DNA of 64,000 nucleotides from an uncultured Lachnospiraceae bacterium (lineage in GTDB: Bacteria; Bacillota; Clostridia; Lachnospirales; Lachnospiraceae): positions 30,937 through 94,936 of the forward strand of contig CAJUHG010000002.1 of the NCBI GenBank assembly GCA_910586005.1, in the 5' to 3' direction. Both the position numbers and the translations under genes were made by a program. The notes beneath the pieces are model-generated. The model searched no databases, was not told the DNA's origin, and worked only from the letters and a program-made list of their open reading frames with translations. Of this stretch, positions 25,788 through 35,688 are shown in pieces (the first letter of the stretch is position 1; every line of letters starts with the position of its first letter).

Positions 25788-27452
25788 ATGGAAACATATA
25801 AAGGGAAAAGTGTATTTGGAGGTATTGCCATTGGCAAATTACACATCTACAATAAGAAAAATTTGCAAGTGAAACGCAAGCATATTGAAACAGAAGAAAT
25901 AGAGAGAGAAGTAGAACGCTTTCATAAGGCAAGGGAAGATGCAATTGCGCAACTTGTGGAACTTTATGAAAAATCAATCTCTTCTGTAGGAACTTCAAAT
26001 GCAGCCATTTTTGAAATTCATCAAATGATGCTGCAAGATGATGATTATATTGAATCCACAGAAAATATGATACAAACGCAGCAAGTAAATGCTGAATATG
26101 CAGTGGCTATGACTAGTGATAATTTTGCAAGTATGTTTGCTGCAATGGAAGATGACTATATGAAAGGGCGTGCAGCAGATGTCCGTGATATTTCAGAAAG
26201 AGTATTGCTGATTTTAACTGGACAAGAATCTGATTGTATTGATACAGAAGAACCTGTGATTGTTGTGGCAGATGATTTAGCACCTAGTGAAACAGTTCAA
26301 ATGGATAAATCCAAAGTTTTGTCTTTTGTTACAGTACATGGTTCTACCAATTCTCATACTGCAATTTTAGCAAGAACAATGGGGATTCCTGCACTGATTG
26401 GAACTCCCATTCCATTGGAGGATTCTATCAATGGAAAATTAGCAATTGTAGATGGTGATACAGGACAGATTTATGTGGAACCAGATGAAGAAACTTTTGC
26501 AATGATGCAAGAAAAATATAAAGTAATTCAGACGAAAAAAGAACTGTTGCAGACATTAAAAGGTAAGGAAACAGTAACTTTAGATGGGCGTCGCATTATG
26601 CTTTATGCAAATATAGGTAATTATAAAGACTTATCTTTGGTATTAGAAAATGATGCGGAAGGAATTGGGCTATTTCGCAGTGAATTTTTATATTTAGAGG
26701 GTGATACTTATCCAACAGAAGAAGAACAGTTAAAAATTTATCGTGCTGTAGCAGAAACAATGGCTGGGAAGCGTGTAATTATTCGTACGTTGGATATTGG
26801 CGCTGACAAACAAGCAGATTATTTTGAATTACCCAAAGAAGAAAATCCAGCGATGGGGTGTCGGGCAATTCGTATTTGTTTGACTAGGCCAGAAGTTTTT
26901 AAGACGCAACTTCGAGCACTATTTCGGGCAAGTGCTTTTGGTAAAATTGCAATTATGTATCCAATGATTACTTCTTTATCAGAAATTACTAAAATTAAAA
27001 ATATTGTAGAAGAAGTAAAACAGGAATTGACAGAAGCAGGTGTTCCTTTTGGCAATCCAGAACAAGGAATTATGATTGAAACACCAGCAGCAGTTATTAT
27101 TAGTGATCAGTTGGCAAAAGAAGTAGATTTCTTTAGTATTGGAACAAATGATTTAACTCAATATACATTAGCAATTGATCGGCAAAATGCACAACTAGAT
27201 GAATTTTATGATCCTCATCATCAAGCAATCTTGCGGATGATTGCAACAACAGTAGAAAATGCACATAAAGCAAATATCTGGTGTGGAATTTGTGGAGAAC
27301 TTGGTGCAGACCCAGAGTTAAGTAAATTATTTTTGTCTATTGGTATAGATGAATTAAGTATGTCCCCTGGAAATCTTTTATTTATTAGAAAAATAATTCG
27401 TGAAACAAATATATTAGAAGAGGGAGAAGCAATTAGAAAACAGTTTCTATAA
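25788..27452 (+). CDS. ptsI: PTS enzyme I (phosphoenolpyruvate-protein phosphotransferase)
   Basis: The 554-residue cytoplasmic enzyme transfers phosphate from phosphoenolpyruvate to HPr. The phospho-acceptor is His190 in the GSTNSHTAILART segment. The C-terminal barrel has LFRSEFLYL, the PEP-utiliser signature IGTNDLTQY and the catalytic Cys in WCGICGELGAD. It is slightly shorter than the usual ~570 residues but complete. GAGGAGG precedes the ATG. A perfect terminator follows at 27461, marking the end of the PTS operon. Confidence 0.95.
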   Translation: METYKGKSVFGGIAIGKLHIYNKKNLQVKRKHIETEEIEREVERFHKAREDAIAQLVELYEKSISSVGTSNAAIFEIHQMMLQDDDYIESTENMIQTQQVNAEYAVAMTSDNFASMFAAMEDDYMKGRAADVRDISERVLLILTGQESDCIDTEEPVIVVADDLAPSETVQMDKSKVLSFVTVHGSTNSHTAILARTMGIPALIGTPIPLEDSINGKLAIVDGDTGQIYVEPDEETFAMMQEKYKVIQTKKELLQTLKGKETVTLDGRRIMLYANIGNYKDLSLVLENDAEGIGLFRSEFLYLEGDTYPTEEEQLKIYRAVAETMAGKRVIIRTLDIGADKQADYFELPKEENPAMGCRAIRICLTRPEVFKTQLRALFRASAFGKIAIMYPMITSLSEITKIKNIVEEVKQELTEAGVPFGNPEQGIMIETPAAVIISDQLAKEVDFFSIGTNDLTQYTLAIDRQNAQLDEFYDPHHQAILRMIATTVENAHKANIWCGICGELGADPELSKLFLSIGIDELSMSPGNLLFIRKIIRETNILEEGEAIRKQFL

Positions 27453-27460
27453 TAGTTCCC

Positions 27461-27501
27461 AAGGTGTATGATAAGAGAAATAATATCATACACCTTTTTT
27501 A
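27461..27501 (+). terminator. Intrinsic terminator after ptsI
   Basis: AAGGTGTATGATA (27461-27473) pairs with TATCATACACCTT (27484-27496), followed by T6. Confidence 0.9.
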
Positions 27502-27522
27502 TATGATATACCTTTTTTTTGA

Positions 27523-27685
27523 TTGTGTTGTAAATCGGGATGTGTTATACTATATGTATAAAAGCGAAAGCATTTGCCTGAAAAACTTCAAAGAAAAAAG
27601 GCATTTGCTATTATATTTTTGCGCAAAAATGCCGAAAAAACTAATAAAATATTATGCATGATGATGAAGCAAGGAGGAGTGAACT
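27523..27685 (+). promoter_or_regulatory. Promoter and 5' leader of the giant repeat protein gene
   Basis: TTGTGT (27523-27528), a 17-bp spacer and TATACT (27546-27551) form a SigA-type promoter. The leader of about 130 nt contains GGCATTT (27600-27606) pairing with AAATGCC (27627-27633), with the palindrome TTTTTGCGCAAAAA inside. AGGAGG follows before the ATG. Confidence 0.6.
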
Positions 27686-30600
27686 ATGTACAAAGAAATT
27701 GCCCGAAGGCTAATGGCACTGTTTTTGAGTATTTGTATGATTGCTGGTATGATAGATTTAACCAGTTTTACAGTACGGGCAGCAGGCTTGAGCTTTGAAG
27801 ATGATGGCACAAACTGGTTTTTTGAATATCCAGATATAGTAACCTATACAGGAGGCGCATTGGAGCCAAAAGTAACAATATATCCAGTAACAGATGGTGT
27901 CAAGGGGACACCATTAACAGAAGGAGCTCATTATAATCTTACATATTCCAATAATACGAACTTTGGGACAGGTACGATTACCATAGAAGGAATGGGAGAT
28001 TATGCGGGAAGTTTAGTAACAGAAACTTTTCAAATTCAGCGAAAGAATTTGTCGGGTAATGCAACTCTTGCTTCGATTGATACTCAAAAATATCATGGAG
28101 TTCCAGTAGTGCCTCAAATTACTGTGACAGATACAGATAGAAAAGTAGAGTTACAAGGAACTTATTCTACTTCTGCTGTGGCAGGTTATGATTATTATTA
28201 TTCTATTGCTAATAATAATGGTCCAGGTACTGCAACCATACAAGTGACAGGATGTGGAAATTATACAGGAGCACTTACAGGAAGTTTTGAGATAGTAGCT
28301 CTTGAAGAGGCATTGTTAAACATTGATATTAAACCTAGTGCTCCTTATTGGAATGGTTCAGAAATAGAACCAGCCGTAACTGTAACATATGATGGAACTT
28401 CACTGGTAGAGGGAACTGATTATAACAAACAGTTTGCCAATAATGTGAAGGCTGGTACAGGTGCAACTGTAATTATAACAGGAATCAATGATTATGCTGG
28501 TTTGGAGAAAACAGCAACATTTACAATTTTAAAACGATTTAATAGAGATCCAATTAATGTAGACCCTATTGATCCTCAGCCATATACAGGACAGCAGGTA
28601 ACTTTAAAACCAGAACAAATTAAAGTATATGATCCAGATTATGATGCACCTTTAAGACCTGTGGATGAGAATGGGGAAGGAGATTATGAAATCTCTGGAC
28701 ATGGTGCTAATATCAACAAAGGGGAAGGCGCCGGAACCGTAACGATTCGAGGATTAGGTGCTTATAGTGGTACCAAAACGATTACTTTTGATATTGTATC
28801 AGCAGATATGAGTAATGTGGATATAAATGTGGATGATACGGACTGTATCTATGATGGTACAGGTAAAGTACCAAAGGTTACTGTAAGTAGTGGTACAGTT
28901 ATTTATGAGATAAATAAAGACTATACCATAAAAACCAGTAATGATGCAAATGCTGGTACAAATACAGCAATACTTACAGTAAGTCCTGTACTTGGAGGAA
29001 AATTAGATGGGCAACCTCGTACCTTGAATTATACCATTCATCCAAGACCTTTATCTGATCCTGAAGTTACAATGGAGCTTGTAAATTATATACCTGAAGT
29101 ATACAATGGAAGTGAAGTTCGTCCAAATGTAAAGCTTGCTTATAAAGGCAGTACTTTATCAACTCCATCAAATTATACGATAGGTTATACAAATAATACC
29201 AATGCTGGTGTGGCTACAGTAACAGCTACAGGTGCTGGAAACTTTACTGGAACAAAATCTTTAACTTTTACGATTGAAGCTGCAAGTTTAGATAATGCAG
29301 TGATATCAGATGTTCCAGATCAGACTTATAGTGGTTCTCCTATAGAGATGAATGTTACTATAACCGTGAATGGGCGTAGATTGAATCGCTACAATGCTGC
29401 AACTCAGGAAGGTGACTATGAATTATCCTATGTAAATAATACAAATGTAGGGACAGCAACTATTACAATCACTGGAAAAAATAATTACAAGGGAACTAAA
29501 ACAAAAGAATTTAAGATATTACCTAGGGAACTTACCGCAGGTATGATTGTCAATATTGCTCCTCAAGTTTATACAGGAAATGTGATAGAACCAGAGTTGA
29601 CAATTAAATACAATGGAAAAGATTTGATTAAGGATACAGATTATACAGTAAGTTATGGTGGAGAAGATACTAATAAAAATGTAGGTACCAATACAGCAGT
29701 GGTTCGCGTAGAAGCTGTGCCAGGTGGTAACTTTACAACAAGTAAACCGGTAGAGAAAAATTTTAGTATTACTGCTCGTAATCTAGCAACAGGGGATTAC
29801 CTTCATGCTACAAATTTGGAAGAAAGTTATGTGCATACTGGATCACCAATTACAGAAGCAGGATTAACCATAGAGTATATAAAAATAGATGAAGGAATGA
29901 ATCAGACACTAGCACTTAATAAAGACTATACGCTGAAATATAAAGATAATATAGAGATTGGAACTGCTAGTATTGAAGTCACTGGAAATGGAAATTACAG
30001 TGGCACTAAAACCTTTACCTTCCGTATTAAAGGAAGTTTGGCAAATGAGAGTATGACAAAGGTTACCATTCCTCCTCAAGTTTACACCGGACATCCTGTT
30101 ACGGCTACTGGTCATGAAAATGAAGAAGAAAATATGACTGTAACCTATAATGGAAAAGCATTGACAGAAGGAAAAGATTTTACAGTAACATATACTAATA
30201 ATACAGAGGTTGGTGAATTAAGTGCTCAGGCAGTAATTACTGGTCAGGGTGATTATCAGGACAGCACAGGAGTTATTTATTTTACCATTAAGAAGAAAAA
30301 TTTAGATACTGTTACAGAAGATAGCAAAGACTTTATAATCAATGGAATTCCAGCAGATGGATTTGTATATTCTGGATATAAAATTGATCCACAAATAGAG
30401 GTTGTTTATCATGATATTACATTGGTAAAAGATACTGATTATACTTTAGAGTATGGTGATAATACAGAGGTAGGAGAGGGAAGTATCACCTTGAAAGGTT
30501 TAGATCCTCACTTTGAAGGCACTCATGTGCGTAAATTTACCATTCATCCATATGATATTGAAGCTGGAGAAAGTAATTCTAAACTGGAAATACGTGGCTT

Positions 30601-33600
30601 GGTATCAGAAGTTATATTAGATAATATAGACACAACAAATGGTGTTACATTAGATGGAGATAAGGTTGTTCAGACAGATTTATCTGTATGGTATACCCCA
30701 GTAAATGTAATAGATGGTTCAGAAGGAACACCTAGAGAATTAAATTTAACAGATGAATATACCATTTCTTATGAGGCAAATGATAAAATTGGAGTTGCCA
30801 AAGTAATATTTGAAGGAAAAGGAAACTTTGGTGGAAAGATTGAAAAGCCTTTTGCAATCAAAGGTGATTTAGCGAATGAGGAAAGCACCAAGATTGCAGA
30901 TATTCCAGATTATCCTTATACACCTTCTGCAACTAGTGAACCTGCAAATAGACCAGAGCCAGAAGTAACTTATCGTGGAGAGAAACTGGAAGCAGAGACA
31001 GATTATACTGTTTCTTATGAGAACAATGAAAATGTTGGAGATACAGCAACTGTAAAAGTTACAGCAAATCCAGATGGCAATTATGTAAATGAAGCGACAA
31101 AGACCTTTAAGATTGTACATCGAGTATTGTCTCAGGAGGACCCAGATATTACGATTGAAGGACTAGATCCAGATGGTTATGAATATACTGGAGAAGAGAT
31201 TACTCCAGAACTTACCATTCAATGTAAAGGAGTGGCTCTCGTAGAAGGCAGAGATTATACTATTACAGCCGAAAATAATATAGAGGTACCAGAATTAGAA
31301 GTAGGGGATGGTGTACCAGTGCTTCCAACTGTTATTATTGCTGCGATAGATGGAAGTAATTATAAGGGTGAAATTCGATTACCTTTTACTATTAAGCCAA
31401 GACAGATTAATGAAAATACGATTCGCGTTGACAATGTAGAGGAAGAATATGACTATGACAATGGAAACCCAATTGTTGTTCCAGATGACCCAGATAATCC
31501 AGATGATGGTGTAATTGTTACCTATATCAAGGATGGTAAAGAAGAAAGATTGATAAAAGATCAAGATTATACCTTAGAATATATTGATAATGTTCAAATT
31601 GGGGAAGCAACTATTAAAATTACAGGTATTAACAATTATGAGGGAACATTAGATAAGACCTTCCGTATTATGGCAAATTTGGAAGATGGTCTAAGAGATG
31701 GATATATCACATTGGATTATGAAGAAGAAGTGGGATATGGAATTATAGCAGTGTATCCAGAATTGATATTCACAGATCTTACTGCAGAGGAACCAAAAAT
31801 TTTGGGAGAAGAAGATTTTGAACTTGTACCAGAAAAATGTCAAAATAATATTCATGTAGCAAATAAAGATTCAGAGAATCCACCTACTATGGTAATTCGC
31901 GGAATTGGATGTTACAGAGGAGAAGTTACAATTACCTATACAATTGTGCCAAAAGATTTATCCACAGATGAAGAAGATATTACAGCATCTTTTGCTGGAA
32001 GTATTAACAATGAAACTTATACAAATGCATATGAATATACTGGAAGTCCTATAGAACCTACAATTACAGTGTTTAATCATGGACAGCAAATGGGAAAAGA
32101 TACTGATTATATTATTTCAGGTTATGTAAACAATACAAACGTTCCTCCAAAAGATGCAGAAGATGACCAACGCCCTGGTGTAATTATCACAGCAGTGGAG
32201 AACGGAAATTATGTTGGTAGCAAAGTAATGTATTTTGATATTATTCCTAGGTCTATAAGTAATATGAAAATAGACATAATAGATGGAACACAAACCTTCA
32301 ATCGTAAGGAAAAGAGACCAGCTATTGAATTGTATTATATGGCAGGTGGAGAAAGAACAGTAGTTCCAACAAATAACTATGATATCGAATACACGAACAA
32401 TATTGTTGCAGCGACAAACAGAGACCAGAATGCACCTACGATTAAAATTACTGGAAAAGGAAATTATGGAGGTGAACTTACACAAACCTTTACCATTGAG
32501 CCTGAAGATATTGCAAGTGATGACATTATTATTACCAGCTCAGGTGCAATTTATACTGGGGAACCTGTTACTACAACTTTTAAAATCAAAGCAAAGGATG
32601 GTACAGAGCTAGTAGAAGGAACAGATTATACGATTGGTAAGTATTCTGATAATACAATGGTAGGAACTGGGTATGCAGAAATCAGCGGAATTGGCAATTA
32701 TACTGGAACATGTAAAGCGGAATTTAGTATTTTGCCAGCGGAAGGTGATTTTGTAATTGAAAACATACCAGATCAAGTATACAATACCAAGGCGATTTCT
32801 CCTAAATTAAATGTGACCTTGAATATTGATGGTGGAAAATTAAGTATTCCACTTACCGAAGGTCAACATTACAAAGCAACATATTCCAATAATATCAATG
32901 CTGGAACAGCATCTGTTAAGATTGTGGGTATCAATAATTTTAAAGGAGAAAAGACAGCACAGTTTAAGATTGTCAAAAAGAGTATTGGAACTTCTGCTGG
33001 AATAGATGCAAATATGGTATTAGGAGCTATTGCAAATCAGCAGTATAATGGCAAAGGTATCATACCTAAAGTAGAGCTTGCTTTTAGAAATCCAGCTGAG
33101 CAAATAAACAGTCAGTTAGTAGTAGGAAAGGATTATAGAGTTTCTTGTACTAACAATGTAGCAGTGGGAACTGCAACAGCTACAATTACAGGTATCAATA
33201 ATTATACAGGTACAATAAAAACTACTTTCAAGATTCTAGGAAATATGAATTTGGCAACTGTTACAAAAATTCCTGTCCAGGATTATACAGGAAAACCAGT
33301 AACACCAGTACCACAAGTAAGTTTTGCTGGAAAAAAATTAAAAGAGGGAGCAGGAAACGACTATACCTTAGAATATAAGAATAATATAGAACGTGGAACT
33401 GCATCTATTATTATTACTGGTACCGGAACTTGGTATACTGGAAGAAAAACAGTTACTTTTGATATTGCAAGAGAATTTTCAAAGGCTACCTCTGTTCGTG
33501 GTGTTGCTTCTGCTTATGTTTATACGGGTTCAGCAATTAAACCATCTGTTAGAGTAGAGGATAATGGAACTGTTTTGACAAAGGGAACAGATTATAAAGT

Positions 33601-34471
33601 AACATACAGCAAGAATACCAATGTAGGAACAGCGACAATTACTGTTACAGGAATTAATAAGTACCGTGGAACAAAAAAAGTTACTTTTAAAATTACACCT
33701 CAGCAGCTTGGGCGTGCTTCCATAACAAATTTGAAAAACTTGGATTATAGTGGCAAGGCAAAAACACCAAAGCTAAAAGTTGTGGTTGGTAACAAGACAC
33801 TGAAATTAGATAGAGATTATACAGCAGTGTATGTAAATAACAAGAAACCTGGAAAGGCAAGTGTTATTATTAAAGGAAAAGGTAACTATACCGGAACGAA
33901 AAAGGATAACTTTAATATTGTAATACCAAAAGTGACAAATGTAAAAGTATCAAAATACACAAGTACCAGTGCTACTATCTCTTGGAAAAAGAATAGTGCC
34001 GTAACAGGATATGAGATTTATAATTCTAGAAATGAGAGGTTAGTAAGAGCAACAAAAGCCAGCACTATAAAAGCTACTGTAAATAAATTGAAATCAGCAA
34101 CAACAAGCACCTTCAAAGTAAGAGCATATGTGAGAAGTGGTGGACAATATTATTATGGTCCTTTTGTAAAGATTAATGCAACTACTGGTCCAAAAGCAAC
34201 AAAGATTACGAGTCTTACTTCTAAGAAGTCCAAACAAGTGGCTATTAAGTGGAGCAGTATAAAAGGTGCAAATAAGTATGATATTTACCGAAGTACAAGT
34301 GCAAGAGGCAAATTTAAGAAAATTGGAACTAGTAAAAAGACTTCCTACACAGATAAAAAGGCAACAAATGGTAAGAAATATTACTATAAAATTCGTGTAT
34401 GGAAGAAGATAGGTAAAAAGAATTACTATAGTGATTATTCAACCGTACAATCAATAAAAGCGAAAAAATAG
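27686..34471 (+). CDS. Giant secreted surface protein with about 20 tandem Ig-like repeats and fibronectin-like C-terminus
   Basis: The 2261-residue protein opens with a signal peptide (about 1-34, ending VRAAG). Around twenty repeats of 80-100 residues follow, each built on a pattern like YTGSPIEP, GTDYTVSYTNN, GTATITITGKGNYTGT and FTI. These beta-rich units are common in Clostridial surface proteins. The last ~180 residues resemble two fibronectin type III-like modules (SATISWKKN, VAIKWSSIKGANKYDIYRS). There is no cell-wall sorting motif at its own C-terminus (ends SIKAKK), so attachment must be by other means. It likely acts in adhesion or as an envelope fibre. The next gene is a class B sortase, 26 bp downstream. 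Confidence 0.82.
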   Translation: MYKEIARRLMALFLSICMIAGMIDLTSFTVRAAGLSFEDDGTNWFFEYPDIVTYTGGALEPKVTIYPVTDGVKGTPLTEGAHYNLTYSNNTNFGTGTITIEGMGDYAGSLVTETFQIQRKNLSGNATLASIDTQKYHGVPVVPQITVTDTDRKVELQGTYSTSAVAGYDYYYSIANNNGPGTATIQVTGCGNYTGALTGSFEIVALEEALLNIDIKPSAPYWNGSEIEPAVTVTYDGTSLVEGTDYNKQFANNVKAGTGATVIITGINDYAGLEKTATFTILKRFNRDPINVDPIDPQPYTGQQVTLKPEQIKVYDPDYDAPLRPVDENGEGDYEISGHGANINKGEGAGTVTIRGLGAYSGTKTITFDIVSADMSNVDINVDDTDCIYDGTGKVPKVTVSSGTVIYEINKDYTIKTSNDANAGTNTAILTVSPVLGGKLDGQPRTLNYTIHPRPLSDPEVTMELVNYIPEVYNGSEVRPNVKLAYKGSTLSTPSNYTIGYTNNTNAGVATVTATGAGNFTGTKSLTFTIEAASLDNAVISDVPDQTYSGSPIEMNVTITVNGRRLNRYNAATQEGDYELSYVNNTNVGTATITITGKNNYKGTKTKEFKILPRELTAGMIVNIAPQVYTGNVIEPELTIKYNGKDLIKDTDYTVSYGGEDTNKNVGTNTAVVRVEAVPGGNFTTSKPVEKNFSITARNLATGDYLHATNLEESYVHTGSPITEAGLTIEYIKIDEGMNQTLALNKDYTLKYKDNIEIGTASIEVTGNGNYSGTKTFTFRIKGSLANESMTKVTIPPQVYTGHPVTATGHENEEENMTVTYNGKALTEGKDFTVTYTNNTEVGELSAQAVITGQGDYQDSTGVIYFTIKKKNLDTVTEDSKDFIINGIPADGFVYSGYKIDPQIEVVYHDITLVKDTDYTLEYGDNTEVGEGSITLKGLDPHFEGTHVRKFTIHPYDIEAGESNSKLEIRGLVSEVILDNIDTTNGVTLDGDKVVQTDLSVWYTPVNVIDGSEGTPRELNLTDEYTISYEANDKIGVAKVIFEGKGNFGGKIEKPFAIKGDLANEESTKIADIPDYPYTPSATSEPANRPEPEVTYRGEKLEAETDYTVSYENNENVGDTATVKVTANPDGNYVNEATKTFKIVHRVLSQEDPDITIEGLDPDGYEYTGEEITPELTIQCKGVALVEGRDYTITAENNIEVPELEVGDGVPVLPTVIIAAIDGSNYKGEIRLPFTIKPRQINENTIRVDNVEEEYDYDNGNPIVVPDDPDNPDDGVIVTYIKDGKEERLIKDQDYTLEYIDNVQIGEATIKITGINNYEGTLDKTFRIMANLEDGLRDGYITLDYEEEVGYGIIAVYPELIFTDLTAEEPKILGEEDFELVPEKCQNNIHVANKDSENPPTMVIRGIGCYRGEVTITYTIVPKDLSTDEEDITASFAGSINNETYTNAYEYTGSPIEPTITVFNHGQQMGKDTDYIISGYVNNTNVPPKDAEDDQRPGVIITAVENGNYVGSKVMYFDIIPRSISNMKIDIIDGTQTFNRKEKRPAIELYYMAGGERTVVPTNNYDIEYTNNIVAATNRDQNAPTIKITGKGNYGGELTQTFTIEPEDIASDDIIITSSGAIYTGEPVTTTFKIKAKDGTELVEGTDYTIGKYSDNTMVGTGYAEISGIGNYTGTCKAEFSILPAEGDFVIENIPDQVYNTKAISPKLNVTLNIDGGKLSIPLTEGQHYKATYSNNINAGTASVKIVGINNFKGEKTAQFKIVKKSIGTSAGIDANMVLGAIANQQYNGKGIIPKVELAFRNPAEQINSQLVVGKDYRVSCTNNVAVGTATATITGINNYTGTIKTTFKILGNMNLATVTKIPVQDYTGKPVTPVPQVSFAGKKLKEGAGNDYTLEYKNNIERGTASIIITGTGTWYTGRKTVTFDIAREFSKATSVRGVASAYVYTGSAIKPSVRVEDNGTVLTKGTDYKVTYSKNTNVGTATITVTGINKYRGTKKVTFKITPQQLGRASITNLKNLDYSGKAKTPKLKVVVGNKTLKLDRDYTAVYVNNKKPGKASVIIKGKGNYTGTKKDNFNIVIPKVTNVKVSKYTSTSATISWKKNSAVTGYEIYNSRNERLVRATKASTIKATVNKLKSATTSTFKVRAYVRSGGQYYYGPFVKINATTGPKATKITSLTSKKSKQVAIKWSSIKGANKYDIYRSTSARGKFKKIGTSKKTSYTDKKATNGKKYYYKIRVWKKIGKKNYYSDYSTVQSIKAKK

Positions 34472-34497
34472 CAGGATGAAGAAAGGAAATTGATACC

Positions 34498-35652
34498 ATG
34501 AGCAGAGTATATTGTATTGGAAAATTCCAATTTGATTCCTATGAGGAATATCAGGCGGCATTAGATGATATAGAAAAAATCAGATATATCTCAAAAAAAA
34601 TGGATATCAATGAACCTGGAGTGGCTCAAAGACTTTATTCACTGATACGTGAGGGGAAGATTATTTTTAGAAGTGTAGTTGGTGATGATTATCTTTTATA
34701 CCTCTCAGATATGGTGGCTGAAGACTATAAAGTCATATCCAGGCCCTCCTTCACCGGGCACATTACACATAAGCTAAAACGAGTGTCGCCCGGCCAGGTA
34801 ATAGGTGCAATTTGCATGGCAGGTGCGGTTGTGTGTTTTCTGGTATTCTTGGGAAGTGAATACCATGACCAGCAAAAGATTAGAGAGCTGGAAAAATTAA
34901 AGAATGACCAGGAAATTTCCGTGGCGTCAGATTGGCTTTCTGCTAAATTTATAGAAGTTATAAGAGAAGATAAGGAAGAGGAGCCATTGTTAGCGCAGAC
35001 GGAGACGGTGGAGAATGAGAAATATGGTGCCAATCTTGCACAGGAGGAACTGCCAGAGGGAGTATGGGTTTTGCCAGAATATCAAAAACTATATGAACAA
35101 AATTCTGATTTTGCAGGGTGGATTACCATAGAGGGAACTCAGATTGACTATCCAGTGATGCAGGCGGTAGCAGAAAGTAGAGATTTTTATTTAGATCATA
35201 ACTTTGATGGAAAAGAGGATATCAATGGATCGATTTTTCTGGATTCCAGAAATAATTTTGAAGATCAGGATGACAACCTGATTGTGTATGGGCATAATAT
35301 GAAGAGCGGGATGATGTTTGGGAGCTTAAAGGAGTATTTAGATCCAAGTTTCTGGAGAGAACATAAGACCATTAATTTTAATACAATCTATGAAAAAGCA
35401 GAATATGAGATTGTAGCAGTTTGTCTTTCGAAAGTGGCTGATGAAGGCGAAAAAGGATTCCGTTATTATGATTTTATCAATGCTGGAAATAAAGAAAATT
35501 TCAACCACTATATAGAGAAAATCAAAGGGATGAATATTTTAGATGAGGACATAAACATTTCCTATGGAGATAAATTATTAACACTTTCAACCTGCAATAA
35601 TTATACGGAAGACGGAAGGTTATTTTTGGTGGCCAAGAAGTGCTCCTTGTAG
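34498..35652 (+). CDS. srtB: Class B sortase
   Basis: The 384-residue enzyme has an unusual ~95-residue cytoplasmic N-terminus, a membrane helix (about 101-119) and an extracellular sortase domain. The domain carries the catalytic His in IVYGHNMKSG, the Cys in LTLSTCNNY and the Arg in EDGRLFLVAKK. The NSDFAGWI and GTQIDYPVMQ segments are typical of class B. It would cleave sorting signals between Thr and Gly and attach proteins to peptidoglycan. Clostridioides difficile SrtB is known to accept (S/P)PxTG-type motifs, and the next gene encodes a protein ending in a PKTG signal, so it is the likely substrate. Confidence 0.92.
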   Translation: MSRVYCIGKFQFDSYEEYQAALDDIEKIRYISKKMDINEPGVAQRLYSLIREGKIIFRSVVGDDYLLYLSDMVAEDYKVISRPSFTGHITHKLKRVSPGQVIGAICMAGAVVCFLVFLGSEYHDQQKIRELEKLKNDQEISVASDWLSAKFIEVIREDKEEEPLLAQTETVENEKYGANLAQEELPEGVWVLPEYQKLYEQNSDFAGWITIEGTQIDYPVMQAVAESRDFYLDHNFDGKEDINGSIFLDSRNNFEDQDDNLIVYGHNMKSGMMFGSLKEYLDPSFWREHKTINFNTIYEKAEYEIVAVCLSKVADEGEKGFRYYDFINAGNKENFNHYIEKIKGMNILDEDINISYGDKLLTLSTCNNYTEDGRLFLVAKKCSL

Positions 35653-35688
35653 TAGCACATACACCAGTAGTTCAAGGAGGACAAGAGA

